A stretch of DNA of 64,000 bases from positions 62,001 through 126,000 of the forward strand of contig NZ_BOMN01000057.1 of NCBI RefSeq assembly GCF_016862215.1, given 5' to 3'. The translations under genes and the position numbers were made by a program. Positions 49,788 to 59,279 of this stretch are shown in pieces (position 1 is the stretch's first letter; each line of letters opens with the position of its first letter). The notes beneath the pieces were generated by a model, which saw only the letters and a program-made list of their open reading frames with translations, made no database searches and was not told where the DNA came from. This DNA comes from Winogradskya humida. GTDB lineage: Bacteria > Actinomycetota > Actinomycetes > Mycobacteriales > Micromonosporaceae.

Positions 49788-51347
49788 CTACGCGGTGAAC
49801 TTCACCTTGCGGCGCCGGGCCACGAAGAAGAGCACCCCGCCCGCGACCAGCAGCGCGAGCGCGCCGGCCGCGATGCCACCGACTGCCGCACCGGTGACCG
49901 GAAGGCCGCCACCGTCGTCGTCGCCACCTCCGGTGCCGCCGTCGCCGTTGTCACCACCGTTGTCGCCGTTGTCGTCGCCACCGCTACCGCCGCCGTTCTC
50001 GTCGCATTCCTGCTTCGGGACGGACACGGTCACCGGCTCCTCGCCGTCGAACGCGACGGTCGCCTCGGTGGCGTCGTCAGCCGGGAAGGTGACCTTCTCG
50101 GACGACCCCGGAGCAACCTTCACGGTCTTGGTCTCGCCGTTGTAGGCCACGGTGGCCGTGGCCGGCGTGACGCCCTCGGGGTTGGTCACCGTGACGGTTA
50201 CCGTCCGGCAGTCGTTCTCCACGGTCAGCGTCGGACGCGGGCAGTCGGCGGGCCGCTGCCACTCGTACTTCACGTCGTCCATGCCGTCCGCGGTGACCGT
50301 GATCGGGCCGGCACCAGCCGGGACCGTCACCGTGTCGCCCTTGCCCGGTGCGACGGTCACCGTCTTGCTGAAGTCACCGGCCTTGACCGTGAAGTCCACC
50401 GGGTACTTGCTCAGGTCGCCGGTGTTGCTCAGGTTGATGGTGACCGTGCCGTCGCAGCTGGACAGCGGTTCGACGGCCGGGGTCTGACAGGCCTTGCTGC
50501 CGCCGTTGTACCAGCCCTGCGGGCCCTTCGACCGGCTACCGGGCTTGCCGGCGCTGCCGAGCTTCTTGTCGTTGTAGCGGGCGCCACCCTCGGTGATCTC
50601 CGGGATGATGTCGCCCTCGTCGCCGAAGAAGAGGTCCACCTGGGCGTTACAGGCGGGCAGATCGGCGGTGAGCTCCACCGAGCGGTTCTCGTTGGTGATG
50701 GTGCCGCTCTCGTGGGCGAACGCGTACTGCGGGACCGAGAAGTTCGGCTTCGGCGCGAAGTAGGTGACCAGCGTGACCGGCTCGGCGTCACAGAGCTTGA
50801 TGTCGTCGTCGAGCGTCACCGTCGCGGTCGACCTGCCGTCAGCGACAGCGAACGTGTGGTGGAACTTCGCGTCGTCGGCGCCGACACACGGCGTCTCGGC
50901 CGGCTTGCAGTCGCCGAGCTGCACGCTCGCCTTGTTGTCGGCGTCCTTGGTGTTGTCGGCCCAGATGCCGACGAAGGAGACCGTGGCCGCGGCGACTCCG
51001 CCGTCGACGGTCTGCTTGAAGATCTGCTTGCCGTCGACCCCACTGGGATTGCGGCGCGGGATCAGGGTGCCGTTGGTCAGCTCAGGAACCGGGACGGGCG
51101 AGGTCTGCAGCTTGTCGACCCGCGCGAGGGAGTCACCGCTGTTCGTGACCGTCCAGGTGACCAGCCACTGACCGGCCGCGGGGTTGCACTCGGCCGAGCC
51201 GGTGATCGTGATCTGGGGACCGGCGGCGCTGGCCGGCGCGGCGATCGCCACGAGGCCGGTCAGGCCGACAAGGGCGCCGGCGGCGATCGCCGCGACGCGA
51301 TGGAGCAGCGTTTTCAACAGAGCCGCCTTCACGGACCGAAGAAGCAA
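49788..51347 (-). CDS. LPXTG-anchored surface protein (1)
   Basis: This 519-residue protein has a Sec signal (hydrophobic residues ~17-38, cleavage after APASA near 41) and a sortase signal LPVTG at residues 482-486, followed by a hydrophobic helix and the tail ARRRKVKFTA. The mature part is Thr/Val/Asp-rich beta structure with several Cys pairs, and a Gly/Asp-rich linker (about residues 445-480). It is probably covalently attached to peptidoglycan by a sortase not encoded here. No enzyme motif is visible; an adhesin or cell-surface fibre is plausible. It is a paralogue in architecture of the next gene, and shares its upstream element (51370-51425). Confidence 0.85.
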   Translation of the reverse strand: MLLRSVKAALLKTLLHRVAAIAAGALVGLTGLVAIAAPASAAGPQITITGSAECNPAAGQWLVTWTVTNSGDSLARVDKLQTSPVPVPELTNGTLIPRRNPSGVDGKQIFKQTVDGGVAAATVSFVGIWADNTKDADNKASVQLGDCKPAETPCVGADDAKFHHTFAVADGRSTATVTLDDDIKLCDAEPVTLVTYFAPKPNFSVPQYAFAHESGTITNENRSVELTADLPACNAQVDLFFGDEGDIIPEITEGGARYNDKKLGSAGKPGSRSKGPQGWYNGGSKACQTPAVEPLSSCDGTVTINLSNTGDLSKYPVDFTVKAGDFSKTVTVAPGKGDTVTVPAGAGPITVTADGMDDVKYEWQRPADCPRPTLTVENDCRTVTVTVTNPEGVTPATATVAYNGETKTVKVAPGSSEKVTFPADDATEATVAFDGEEPVTVSVPKQECDENGGGSGGDDNGDNGGDNGDGGTGGGDDDGGGLPVTGAAVGGIAAGALALLVAGGVLFFVARRRKVKFTA

Positions 51348-51369
51348 GATTGAGCAGCAGGAGAAGCGA

Positions 51370-51425
51370 CGTCGAGCCGATGGCGTCTCGTCGGCTCGCC
51401 GACCTTATCGAGACAGGGGAATCTG
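51370..51425 (-). promoter_or_regulatory. Promoter and 5'-UTR stem-loop of LPXTG gene 1 (shared element)
   Basis: On the minus strand a -10 TAAGGT (plus 51402-51407) is preceded by CAGATTC and followed by a stem GAGCCGA/TCGGCTC (51373-51398). The same layout occurs at 52700-52758. About 20 of 27 bases match across the promoter and 26 bases across the stem-loop differ at few positions. Confidence 0.55.
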
Positions 51426-51491
51426 TGGAATCCCTCGGCGGTACCAAAGGTCGATGTTGCGAATTCGAGATCATCGACTGTGGAAAGCCGG

Positions 51492-51522
51492 AGGGCGCGC
51501 CGACCGATGGTCGACGCGCCCT
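51492..51522 (-). terminator. Terminator-like hairpin after LPXTG gene 2
   Basis: A 14-bp stem with 13 Watson-Crick pairs (AGGGCGCG arms, 51492-51505 with 51509-51522) closes a 3-nt loop. It lies 35 nt beyond the stop of LPXTG gene 2. The T-tract is weak, so the termination role is inferred. Confidence 0.55.
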
Positions 51523-51557
51523 CGTTGTTCAGGCGTTACGCGCTAGGCGCGGCCGGG

Positions 51558-52586
51558 TCAGGCGGTGAACTTGACCTTGCGGCGACGGGCGATGATGAAG
51601 AGCGCGATACCGGCACCGAGCAGGACAACCGCACCGGCGGCGATGCTGCCGGCAGCCGCACCGGTCAGCGGCAGCGAGCCACCGTCCTCGTCGCCACCGG
51701 CACCACCGGCGGAGCAACCGTCAGGGGCTTCCCAGGCGACGGTCTCGGAGTCGTCCTCGTAGCCCTGCAGGTAGATCTTGACCGAGAAGCCCTCGGACGC
51801 GTCGAACGTGTGGCTCTTCTTCTCGCCCGGCTTGACGTCGAGCGTGACCTTGTCGCCCTTGCTGGGCTCGAGGACCAGCGGGATCTCGACACCGTCGGCC
51901 GGGTTGTCCAGGCCGATCGTCATCGAGTCACAGGTGAGGTCGAAGATCGGCTGGGCCTCGCCGTAGCTGGGGGTCGGCTCCGGGGTGGGCTCGCCGGACG
52001 GCTCGGTCGACGGCGGGGTGCTCGGCTCGTCCGAGGGCGGGGTCGACGGCTCGTCCGACGGCGGGGTGCTGGGCTCGTCCGACGGCGGGGTCGACGGCTC
52101 GTCCGACGGCGGCGTGCTCGGCTCGTCCGACGGCGTCGGCTGGGTCGTCGGGGGCTCGGTCGTCGGCGGGACGACGACGCTGCACTCGCCCGGCTTCGCG
52201 ATGGTCTTGGTGAGCCCACCGATGTAGTTGTCGGTCCACTTCAGCGTGACCTTGAGGCTGGCGGACTGGTCGCCGGCGCCGTAGGTGGTGCTGCCGAGCA
52301 GCGGGTTGCTGTAGTTCGGGGCGACCTGAGCGCCGTTCTTGATGGCGCCGATCTCGGTGGCGCCGTTCGAGGACTCGACGCCGCGGACGGTGGCCCACAG
52401 GCGGAAGTCGTTGGCGACCGACCAGTCGACCTTCCACTTGCCCCCTTCGACACAGGAGGTCGTGCCCTTGATTTCAGGCGCGTGCGCGCTGGCGGGACCG
52501 GTGATGGCCACAGTGCCGATCAGGCCGAGGAAGGCACCGGCCGCAATGGCCGTTGTGCGCCTAAGCGGGGACTTGAACAGGTTCAC
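51558..52586 (-). CDS. LPXTG-anchored surface protein (2) with Pro/Ser/Glu repeats
   Basis: This 342-residue protein has a signal peptide (residues ~8-34, PASA cleavage), a ~110-residue beta-rich domain, a stalk of five perfect SDEPSTPP octapeptides with flanking variants, a second ~75-residue domain, then LPLTG at residues 305-309, a transmembrane helix and ARRRKVKFTA, identical to the tail of the neighbouring paralogue. The start is the GTG at 52584-52586, with AGGAG 7 nt upstream; a longer frame is unlikely. It is probably sortase-anchored. The stalk may lift the domain off the wall. Confidence 0.85.
   Translation of the reverse strand: MNLFKSPLRRTTAIAAGAFLGLIGTVAITGPASAHAPEIKGTTSCVEGGKWKVDWSVANDFRLWATVRGVESSNGATEIGAIKNGAQVAPNYSNPLLGSTTYGAGDQSASLKVTLKWTDNYIGGLTKTIAKPGECSVVVPPTTEPPTTQPTPSDEPSTPPSDEPSTPPSDEPSTPPSDEPSTPPSDEPSTPPSTEPSGEPTPEPTPSYGEAQPIFDLTCDSMTIGLDNPADGVEIPLVLEPSKGDKVTLDVKPGEKKSHTFDASEGFSVKIYLQGYEDDSETVAWEAPDGCSAGGAGGDEDGGSLPLTGAAAGSIAAGAVVLLGAGIALFIIARRRKVKFTA
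52021..52140 (-). repeat. Five 24-bp tandem repeats encoding SDEPSTPP
   Basis: Units repeat every 24 bp within LPXTG gene 2. Serine codons alternate between TCG and AGC, making a 48-bp higher-order period. This is the expected outcome of pairwise duplication and a hotspot for length change. Confidence 0.85.
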
Positions 52587-52948
52587 GCCAAAACTCCTGT
52601 GGTGAGGACCGAGGGGGACTACACAGGAAGGCGGTTCTGCAGACGATCGCGTCGTGACATGGGGTGTCCGCGAAGGCCTACGACGACACCTCCCCGCATC
52701 GTCGAGCCGACAGCGTTTCGTCGGCGGCGGACCGACCATAGCGACTGTGGCGAATCTGAAAAACATCTCAGCGCGCGCAAAGGTGACTGATGCATATCTG
52801 TGATCTTCGTTGAACGCAGAGCATCGATATCAATGCTCACGGTGGTTGATCCGGACGGAAGAGGAGGTAAAAGTTCACTCCGCAGTGGTCGGTCGGAGGT
52901 GTTGGCGTAGCGTCGGATCGTGCTACTTCGACAGCCGGACAGGGTCGG
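52587..52948. other. Gap between divergent LPXTG gene 2 and rsmD
   Basis: These 362 bp hold no supportable gene. They contain the ribosome-binding site and long (~120 nt) 5' UTR of LPXTG gene 2, its shared promoter element at 52700-52758, an AT-richer stretch near 52755-52840, and the upstream region of rsmD. Confidence 0.7.
52700..52758 (-). promoter_or_regulatory. Promoter and 5'-UTR stem-loop of LPXTG gene 2 (shared element)
   Basis: On the minus strand CAGATTC is followed by the -10 TATGGT (plus 52735-52740) and by the stem-loop CGACGAAACGCTGTCG with GCCGA/TCGGC arms. It is the counterpart of 51370-51425. The UTR after it runs ~110 nt to the GTG start. Confidence 0.55.
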
Positions 52949-53524
52949 ATGACCAGGATCATCGCCGGGGCGCACGGTGGACGGCGGTTGGCCGCTCCCC
53001 CGGGGGACAAGACGCGACCCACCTCGGATCGGGTGCGTGAGGCGTACTTCAGCGCGCTCGACACCATGATCGATCTGAGTGGCGCCCGATTCGCTGACCT
53101 TTATTCCGGTTCGGGCGCGGTCGGGCTCGAGGCACTGTCGCGCGGTGCCGCGTACACATTGCTCGTGGAGGCCGACGCCAAGGCGGCCCGGGCTATTCGT
53201 GACAACATCGTCACACTGCGGGTCGGAAATGCTGCGCGGTTGATCACCGGAAAAGTCGCTCAGGTGCTCGCCGCTCCACCCGAGGGCGGACCCTTCGACG
53301 TGATCTTCGCCGACCCGCCCTACGCCGTCACCGACGACGAGGTTGAGCAGGTCCAGCAGGCCCTGGTGGCCAACGGCTGGCTCGCCGGCGACGCGGTCGT
53401 GACCTTCGAGCGGTCGTCGCGCACGGCGGTGCGGGGCGAGCCGATGGGCTGGGTCGAAGGGATCACCGCGGATCGCAGCAGGCGTTACGGGGAGACCACT
53501 CTTTGGTACGGTCGCCGCTCATGA
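52949..53524 (+). CDS. rsmD: 16S rRNA (guanine966-N2)-methyltransferase
   Basis: RsmD methylates G966 of 16S rRNA using SAM. The 191-residue protein has RIIAGAHGGRRLAAPPG, TRPTSDRVREAYFSAL, the SAM loop DLYSGSGAVGLEALSRGA and the catalytic (D/N)PPY in ADPPYAV. It overlaps coaD by 4 bp (ATGA). The rsmD-coaD pair is conserved across bacteria. Confidence 0.96.
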   Translation: MTRIIAGAHGGRRLAAPPGDKTRPTSDRVREAYFSALDTMIDLSGARFADLYSGSGAVGLEALSRGAAYTLLVEADAKAARAIRDNIVTLRVGNAARLITGKVAQVLAAPPEGGPFDVIFADPPYAVTDDEVEQVQQALVANGWLAGDAVVTFERSSRTAVRGEPMGWVEGITADRSRRYGETTLWYGRRS

Positions 53525-54000
53525 GGCGTGCGGTCTGTCCCGGTTCCTTCGATCCGGTCACCAATGGTCATCTCGACATCGTCGGGCGGGCCAGCCATCT
53601 CTTCGACGAGGTCATCGTCGGCGTGCTGATCAACAACTCGAAGACGGGGCTCTTCACGGTCGAAGAGCGCATCGAGATGCTGCGGCAGGCCACGGCCGTG
53701 TACGGCAACGTACGCGTCGAATCCTTCCACGGCCTGCTGGTCGACTTCTGCCGGGCCCAGGGCGCCGCGGTGGTGATCAAGGGTCTCCGGGCGGTCAGCG
53801 ACTTCGACTACGAGCTGCAGATGGCGCAGATGAACATCGGGCTCTCCGGTGTGGAGACCCTGTTCATGCCCACGAACCCGACGTATTCGTTCCTCTCGTC
53901 CAGTCTCGTGAAGGACGTCGTGAAGTGGGGCGGCGACGCGTCGCCCTATGTGCCCGACTTCGTCCGGGAGCGGCTTGTTACGAGGTTGCGGCAAAACTGA
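53521..54000 (+). CDS. coaD: Phosphopantetheine adenylyltransferase
   Basis: CoaD makes dephospho-CoA from 4'-phosphopantetheine and ATP in coenzyme A synthesis. The 159-residue protein has GSFDPVTNGHLDIV with the TxGH nucleotide motif (residues 14-17), KGLRAVSDFDYELQMA, and SFLSSSLVKDV. The ATG at 53521 overlaps the rsmD stop; earlier in-frame starts lie inside rsmD. Confidence 0.97.
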   Translation: MRRAVCPGSFDPVTNGHLDIVGRASHLFDEVIVGVLINNSKTGLFTVEERIEMLRQATAVYGNVRVESFHGLLVDFCRAQGAAVVIKGLRAVSDFDYELQMAQMNIGLSGVETLFMPTNPTYSFLSSSLVKDVVKWGGDASPYVPDFVRERLVTRLRQN

Positions 54001-54093
54001 CGGCGTGGCCTATGCGGCTGCGCCGGGGGGCTCGGCAGTAACGTGATCGCACCACTCAGCGTGAGTGCGAGCTGTGACAGGAGTGAGGCGCCG

Positions 54094-54591
54094 GTGGATC
54101 CGCTCGACCGCATCGACGAGATCATCTCCCTGGTGGAGCAGGCACGGTCGGTCCCGATGTCCCGGACCAACTTCATGTTCGAGCGTGCCGAGATGGTCGC
54201 CCTCCTCGACGAGTTGCGCTCGGAGCTTCCGGGCGACCTGCGCCGGGCTGTCGCGCTCCTGGAGGAGCGCGACAAGATCATTGACGCCGGGAAGCGTGAG
54301 GCCGACCGGATCGTCAGTGAGGGTGAGACCGAGCATGCCCGGCTCGTGTCGGTGAACGAGATCACGGTCTCGGCCGAACACGAGGGGGCCCGGATCATCT
54401 CCGAGGCCCGGGCGGAGGCTCAGCGCCTGCGTGAGGAGGTCGACGATTACGTCGACACCGCGCTGGCCAACTTCGAGCAGTTCCTCACCAGGGCGCTATC
54501 GTCGATAGAGCGCGGCCGCGACAAGATGCACGCGCTGCGGGAAATTGGGACTTTCCAGGGCGAAGAGAACGAGCGACCCCTGCCGTTCTGA
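54094..54591 (+). CDS. Coiled-coil protein of the DivIVA-like/cell-division-initiation type
   Basis: This 165-residue protein is mostly helical with a long heptad-like stretch (about residues 45-135: LLDELRSELP, LEERDKIIDAGKREADRI, ARIISEARAEAQRLREEV). The N-terminal DPLDRIDEIISLVEQARSVPM is a conserved signature in actinomycetes, in the gene that separates coaD from yceD. It is often called DivIVA-like or ATP-synthase-b-like, with no clear activity. The GTG at 54094 is chosen because AGGAG is upstream and family homology begins there. Confidence 0.8.
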   Translation: MDPLDRIDEIISLVEQARSVPMSRTNFMFERAEMVALLDELRSELPGDLRRAVALLEERDKIIDAGKREADRIVSEGETEHARLVSVNEITVSAEHEGARIISEARAEAQRLREEVDDYVDTALANFEQFLTRALSSIERGRDKMHALREIGTFQGEENERPLPF

Positions 54592-54668
54592 CTGCCCCAG
54601 GCCCGATTCGACGCTACGCCCGCTGCTCAGGTAACCTTTCCTGTCGGCCTTCCCATGGCTGAGAGTTC

Positions 54669-55235
54669 ATGATGCCCAAGATTTCGCAGAACCACCTCGA
54701 TCCCAGGAAGCCGCTGGTCGTCGACACGACGAAGCTCCCGCGGCAGCCTGGTGCGACGCGTGCCCTGAAGCGGGTCATTCCGGCACCGAAGGACCTCGGC
54801 CTTGAGTTGATCTCGGTTCCTGAGGGTTCCGACGTCGAGCTCGATCTGAGCCTTACGTCGGTCTCCGAGGGCGTCTATGTCAACGGCAACGTGCGTGGCT
54901 CACTCACGGGTGAGTGCGGGCGCTGCCTCGACGAGATCGATCAGTCGTTCGACGTCACGATCGCGGAGCTGTTCGCCTACGAGGACAGCACCACGGAAGA
55001 GACGACGGACGAGGACGAGGTCGGCCGGATGCACGGCGACCTGTTCGACCTGGAACCGGCAGTGCGGGACGCAGTGGTCCTGACTCTGCCGACCAACCCG
55101 GTCTGCCGGCCGGACTGCCCAGGGTTGTGCCCCGACTGCGGGGTGCATCTCGACGATCTTCCGGCTGACCACAGCCACGAGGTCGTCGATGCTCGCTGGG
55201 CCGCTTTGCGCAACATTTCGAACACTGAGGAGTAG
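54669..55235 (+). CDS. YceD/DUF177-family protein
   Basis: This 188-residue protein matches YceD (DUF177), the gene found upstream of rpmF and plsX in most bacteria. Motifs are [14 protein letters not shown] near residue 83, the acidic [19 protein letters not shown] region, and [13 protein letters not shown] with a cysteine cluster able to bind zinc. YceD is linked to 23S rRNA accumulation in plants and bacteria. It ends 5 bp from rpmF. Confidence 0.9.
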   Translation: MMPKISQNHLDPRKPLVVDTTKLPRQPGATRALKRVIPAPKDLGLELISVPEGSDVELDLSLTSVSEGVYVNGNVRGSLTGECGRCLDEIDQSFDVTIAELFAYEDSTTEETTDEDEVGRMHGDLFDLEPAVRDAVVLTLPTNPVCRPDCPGLCPDCGVHLDDLPADHSHEVVDARWAALRNISNTEE

Positions 55236-55240
55236 GTACC

Positions 55241-55414
55241 GTGGCTGTCCCCAAGCGCAAGATGTCGCGCAGCAACACCCGGTCCCGCCGGGCGAACTGG
55301 AAGGCGACCGTGGTGCAGACCGTGGCTTGCCCCCAGTGCAAGTCGCCGCACCTGCCGCACACTGCGTGCGGGGTCTGCGGCACCTACAACGGCCGTCAGG
55401 TCGTCGAGGTCTGA
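55241..55414 (+). CDS. rpmF: 50S ribosomal protein L32, zinc-binding form
   Basis: The 57-residue L32 begins [20 protein letters not shown] and has zinc cysteines CPQC and CGVC, so it is the C+ form. The GTG at 55241 is preceded by GAGGAG at 8-9 nt. It lies between yceD and plsX as in most bacteria, a ribosome and lipid operon. It is too short for many gene finders. Confidence 0.97.
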   Translation: MAVPKRKMSRSNTRSRRANWKATVVQTVACPQCKSPHLPHTACGVCGTYNGRQVVEV

Positions 55415-55424
55415 GCCTCGCGGA

Positions 55425-56456
55425 GTGACACGCCCGATTATCGGGCAGGTCGAGTCCGGGCAACGGCGATCGCCCGGTGCCCCGGATCCGGAGCGGAACG
55501 GCCAGCAGGCCGGCACCGCCCCGGTTCCGGGCACCGCGCGGATCGCCGTCGACCTCCTCGGCGGGGACCAAGCTCCCGCCGTCGTGGTTGACGGCGCTCT
55601 GCGCGCCTGTCAGACCGACCCTGCCCTTACGCTGCTGCTGGTCGGCCCGGTCGAGGCCGTCGGCACCGTTCTTGCTGCCCTGCCACCGGACGAGCATCAC
55701 CGCGTGCGGTCGCTGCCGGGCCCATATCCGAGAGACACGACCCGCGCGGCAGTTCACGCCGTCGCCGAGGGCCTGGCCGATGCCGTCGTGTCCGCGGGTG
55801 ACACCGGCGCCATCGTCACCTCAGCCGCGCTCGCCATGGGCCGCTGGCCCGGAGTGCGCCGCCCCCCTCTCGCCGCCGTGCTGCCGAGCGCGGCCGGCCG
55901 TCGCCTCCTGCTCGACGTGGGTTCCTCCGTCGACCCGGACGAGCGGACCCTCGCCATGCACGCCCACCTGGGCTCCGCGTACGCCGCCTCCGTGCACGGC
56001 GTCGCCGCCCCGCGAGTGGGCCTTCTCACCATCGGTACCGAGCCCGGCAAGGGTGACCGGCTGCGCCGTGCCGCGCCGGAGCTCCTCGCCGGGCTGGACC
56101 TGCCCGCGGGCGCCCGCTACGTCGGCCTGGTCGAGGGCGACGACGTCGTGTCCGGCGCGGTCGCCGACGTCGTGGTGACCGACGGCTTCAGCGGAAACAT
56201 CCTGCTCAAAGCGCTCGAAATGGCGTACGCGACGATCGGCGCCCCCGGCCCCGGCGAGCCGCCCCCGCGGGCCGCCGTGCTGCTCGGGGTGGGCGGCACC
56301 GTAGTGGTCTGTCACGGCGCCGCCTCCGGCCGGGACATCGCCGCCGGAATCGGGCTGGCCGCTAACCTGCACCGCCGAGGGGCCATACCGGTCATCGCCG
56401 GGCTGATCCAGGGCAAAGAGATTCCCCGAACGCAAGAGGTGGTTCATGAGCAGTAG
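55425..56456 (+). CDS. plsX: Phosphate acyltransferase PlsX
   Basis: PlsX converts acyl-ACP to acyl-phosphate for the PlsY/PlsC route to phosphatidic acid. The 343-residue protein has [20 protein letters not shown] (the family start motif, after a ~37-residue N-terminal extension here), [18 protein letters not shown] and [17 protein letters not shown]. The GTG at 55425 is not closely supported; a start near the AVDLLGGD motif is possible. It overlaps rnc by 11 bp. Confidence 0.92.
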   Translation: MTRPIIGQVESGQRRSPGAPDPERNGQQAGTAPVPGTARIAVDLLGGDQAPAVVVDGALRACQTDPALTLLLVGPVEAVGTVLAALPPDEHHRVRSLPGPYPRDTTRAAVHAVAEGLADAVVSAGDTGAIVTSAALAMGRWPGVRRPPLAAVLPSAAGRRLLLDVGSSVDPDERTLAMHAHLGSAYAASVHGVAAPRVGLLTIGTEPGKGDRLRRAAPELLAGLDLPAGARYVGLVEGDDVVSGAVADVVVTDGFSGNILLKALEMAYATIGAPGPGEPPPRAAVLLGVGGTVVVCHGAASGRDIAAGIGLAANLHRRGAIPVIAGLIQGKEIPRTQEVVHEQ

Positions 56457-57246
56457 CAACATGCGGCGGTATCGGCCCTCGACCGAGCCACTCGAGGAGG
56501 CGTTCGGCGTCCCCTTCGAACCTGATCTGCTCGAGCGCGCGCTCACCCACCGGTCGTACGCGTACGAGAACGGCGGCCTCCCCACCAACGAGCGCCTGGA
56601 ATTCCTGGGTGACTCCGTGCTCGGCGTCGTGATCACCTCGGCGCTGTTCCACAATCACCCCGACCTGCCCGAGGGCCAGCTCGCCAAGCTGCGCGCGAGC
56701 GTCGTCAACATGCACGCGCTGGCCGACGTGGCCCGCACGCTGGGCCCGCAGGGGCTCGGCCCGCACCTGCTGCTCGGCAAGGGCGAGGAGACGACGGGCG
56801 GCCGGGACAAGGCCAGCATCCTGGCGGACACCCTGGAGGCGCTGCTCGGGGCGATCTACCTGGAGCACGGCCTGGACATCGCGGGCGAGGTCATCCACCG
56901 GCTGTTCGACCCGCTGATGGCCGAGTCGGCGGGCCGCGGCGCGGCGCTGGACTGGAAGACGAGCCTGCAGGAGCTGACCGCCGCGCTGAGCCTTGGCGTG
57001 CCCGACTACGTGATCGACGACGCGGGCCCGGACCACGCCAAGACGTTCACCGCGTGGGTGGTCGTGGCCGGCGAGCGCTACGGCGGTTCCGACGGGCGCA
57101 GCAAGAAGCAGGCCGAGCAGCGCGCCGCCGCCGCGGCCTGGCGGATCCTCACCGATCGCGCGGAGGCCGCGACCCCGCCGCCCGCCGTTGCCGGTGGCGG
57201 GCACACGGACACCCCTGACGACGAGAAGCCGTCGGACGTCGAGTGA
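56446..57246 (+). CDS. rnc: Ribonuclease III
   Basis: RNase III cuts double-stranded RNA, including the rRNA precursor. The 266-residue protein has the catalytic signature [11 protein letters not shown] (residues 48-58), the second acidic cluster [13 protein letters not shown], and a C-terminal dsRNA-binding domain (about 165-240). A Pro/Ala/Thr-rich C-terminal tail follows. The ATG at 56446 lies inside the plsX 3' end, so the two are coupled. Confidence 0.96.
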   Translation: MSSSNMRRYRPSTEPLEEAFGVPFEPDLLERALTHRSYAYENGGLPTNERLEFLGDSVLGVVITSALFHNHPDLPEGQLAKLRASVVNMHALADVARTLGPQGLGPHLLLGKGEETTGGRDKASILADTLEALLGAIYLEHGLDIAGEVIHRLFDPLMAESAGRGAALDWKTSLQELTAALSLGVPDYVIDDAGPDHAKTFTAWVVVAGERYGGSDGRSKKQAEQRAAAAAWRILTDRAEAATPPPAVAGGGHTDTPDDEKPSDVE

Positions 57247-58412
57247 GTGCGACGGCGCAGGAGACGAAAGCCCCTGCCGTTCGTCTCTGGGATCTCGCCG
57301 GGCGCTGGGAGGGCGTGGGCACCGCGGTCGGGCTGCTCGCGCTCACGCGTACGGTGCAGATCCTGTTGCTCGTCGTTCTGGACCGGTCGATCCCGGAGCC
57401 GGCCGGTCTGCGCAGCAACCTGCTGATCTGGGACGGTGGCTGGTTCCAGCGGGTCGCCGCCGGCTACCCGCACGGCTACACGTACGGGCAGAGCGGCGCA
57501 CTGGAAGGCAACGAGCTGGCCTTCTTCCCGCTCTACCCGATGCTGATCCGGCTGCTGTCCACGCTCGGGCTCGACCCGGGCACCGCGGCGCTCACGGTCA
57601 GCTGGGTCGCGTCGATCGGGGCGGCCGTGGCCCTGCACCTGCTCGGGACCAGCCTGTTCAGCAGCCGCCGGGCGGGCTGGGCGCTGGTGGCGATCTGCTG
57701 CAGCGCGCCGATGTCGGTGGTGCTGTCCATGGCGTATTCGGAGAGTCTCTTCCTGGCCCTGGTGGCGGGGATGTTCGTGGCCGCGCATCGCAGGGTGTGG
57801 TGGGCCGCCGGGCTGCTCGGCCTGGCGTGTTCACTGACCCGTCCCACGGGTGCCGCCGCCGCGGTGGGGCTCGCGGTCGCGGCGATCATGGCCGTCCGCG
57901 CGGACCGGTCCCGGATCTGGCCGCCGCTGGTCGCTGCGGTTGTGGCGCTGGCGGGCGTACCCGCGTATCTGGCCTGGGTCGGTCTGCGGGTCGGTGAGCC
58001 GGACGCCTGGTTCAAGATCCAGACGGCGGGGTGGGGTACGTCGTTCGACTACGGCAGCAGCACGATCAAGTTCCTCAAGGACACGCTGACCCTCGCGGAC
58101 GGGTGGGTGCCGATGAGTGTGGCGCTCATCCTGCTCGCCGCGCTGGCCGCTGCCGGTGTGGCGCTGGCGGGCCGGCCCTGGCTGCCGATCGCCGTCTACG
58201 GGCTGGTCGCCATGGTGCTCGTGTATGGACAGGCGGGGTATTACCACTCCAAGCCGCGGCTGCTGCTGCCCGTACTCTTGACGCTGCTGCCCGCGGTTGC
58301 CGCCGCGGCGAAAGCCCGCCCTCGCGTAGCCATCCTCGCGATCAGCGCCTGGGCCGCGTTCGGCCTCTGGTACGGCGCGTATCTCGTGGCCGTGTGGCCG
58401 TACACAATCTAA
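57243..58412 (+). CDS. PIG-V-like mannosyltransferase, membrane
   Basis: This 389-residue, polytopic protein (about nine membrane helices) carries the PIG-V/GT-C signature [17 protein letters not shown] near residue 62, [26 protein letters not shown] and the [14 protein letters not shown] motif. GT-C enzymes of this kind transfer mannose from dolichol- or polyprenyl-phosphate-mannose outside the membrane. In actinomycetes they act on glycolipids or glycoproteins. It overlaps rnc by 4 bp and is followed by mutM after 12 bp, so it is in the same operon. Confidence 0.88.
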   Translation: MSATAQETKAPAVRLWDLAGRWEGVGTAVGLLALTRTVQILLLVVLDRSIPEPAGLRSNLLIWDGGWFQRVAAGYPHGYTYGQSGALEGNELAFFPLYPMLIRLLSTLGLDPGTAALTVSWVASIGAAVALHLLGTSLFSSRRAGWALVAICCSAPMSVVLSMAYSESLFLALVAGMFVAAHRRVWWAAGLLGLACSLTRPTGAAAAVGLAVAAIMAVRADRSRIWPPLVAAVVALAGVPAYLAWVGLRVGEPDAWFKIQTAGWGTSFDYGSSTIKFLKDTLTLADGWVPMSVALILLAALAAAGVALAGRPWLPIAVYGLVAMVLVYGQAGYYHSKPRLLLPVLLTLLPAVAAAAKARPRVAILAISAWAAFGLWYGAYLVAVWPYTI

Positions 58413-58424
58413 GAGGGGTTTCTC

Positions 58425-59279
58425 GTGCCGGAGCTTCCCGAGGTCGAAACGGTCCGTCAGGGCCTGGCCAAATGGGTGACGGGCCGTCGCATCGAGGCGG
58501 TCGCCGTGCTGCACCCGCGGGCGATCCGCCGGCACCTGCCCGGTGACGTGCACTTCGCCGCGGTGCTGGCCGGTCGCACGATCACCGACGTCGCGCGCCG
58601 CGGCAAATACCTGTGGCTGCCGCTCGACTCCGGCGACGCGATCATCGGCCACCTCGGGATGAGCGGGCAGCTGCTGATGCAGCCCCCGGAGGCGCCCGAC
58701 GAGACCCACCTGCGGGTCCGGTTCGAGTTCGCCGACGACGGACCCGAGCTGCGCTTCGTCGACCAGCGCACGTTCGGGGGCCTGTCCGTCTCCGAGGACG
58801 GTGCCGAGCTGCCGCACGAGATCGCGCACATCGCCCGTGACCCGATCGACCCGCTCTTCGACGACGAGCTCTTCGTCACCGCGATGCGGCGCAAACACAC
58901 CGAGGTCAAGCGGGCCATCCTCGACCAGACCCTGATCTCCGGGGTGGGCAACATCTACGCGGACGAGGCGTTGTGGCGCGCTCAGCTGCACGGCACCAGG
59001 CCGACGGACGCGCTGACCAAGCCACAGGTACGCAGATTGCTCGCCGACATCCGCGATGTGCTCGGCGCGGCCATCGTGGCCGGTGGCACCAGCTTTGACG
59101 CGCTCTACGTCAACGTGAACGGGGAGAGCGGGTACTTCGACCGGTCGCTGGACGCGTACGGCCGGGAGGGCCAGCCCTGTCACCGATGCGGCACCGCGAT
59201 CCGCCGTGAGCAGTTCATGAACCGCTCGTCCTTCAGCTGCCCGCGCTGCCAGCCACGCCCTCGGAAACCTTTGCGCTGA
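58425..59279 (+). CDS. mutM: Formamidopyrimidine-DNA glycosylase
   Basis: MutM (Fpg) excises 8-oxoguanine and FapyG. The 284-residue protein begins [14 protein letters not shown], with catalytic Pro2 and Glu3, and has [33 protein letters not shown] and the zinc finger CHRC...CPRC at about residues 252-275. The GTG start lies 12 bp after the previous stop. Its 3' end overlaps the convergent spherulin-like gene by 47 bp. Confidence 0.97.
   Translation: MPELPEVETVRQGLAKWVTGRRIEAVAVLHPRAIRRHLPGDVHFAAVLAGRTITDVARRGKYLWLPLDSGDAIIGHLGMSGQLLMQPPEAPDETHLRVRFEFADDGPELRFVDQRTFGGLSVSEDGAELPHEIAHIARDPIDPLFDDELFVTAMRRKHTEVKRAILDQTLISGVGNIYADEALWRAQLHGTRPTDALTKPQVRRLLADIRDVLGAAIVAGGTSFDALYVNVNGESGYFDRSLDAYGREGQPCHRCGTAIRREQFMNRSSFSCPRCQPRPRKPLR

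Noticed and set aside
52010-52140. Second regular repeat block
   Set aside because: It encodes the SDEPSTPP stalk of an LPXTG protein; period 24 with no spacers, so it is not CRISPR.
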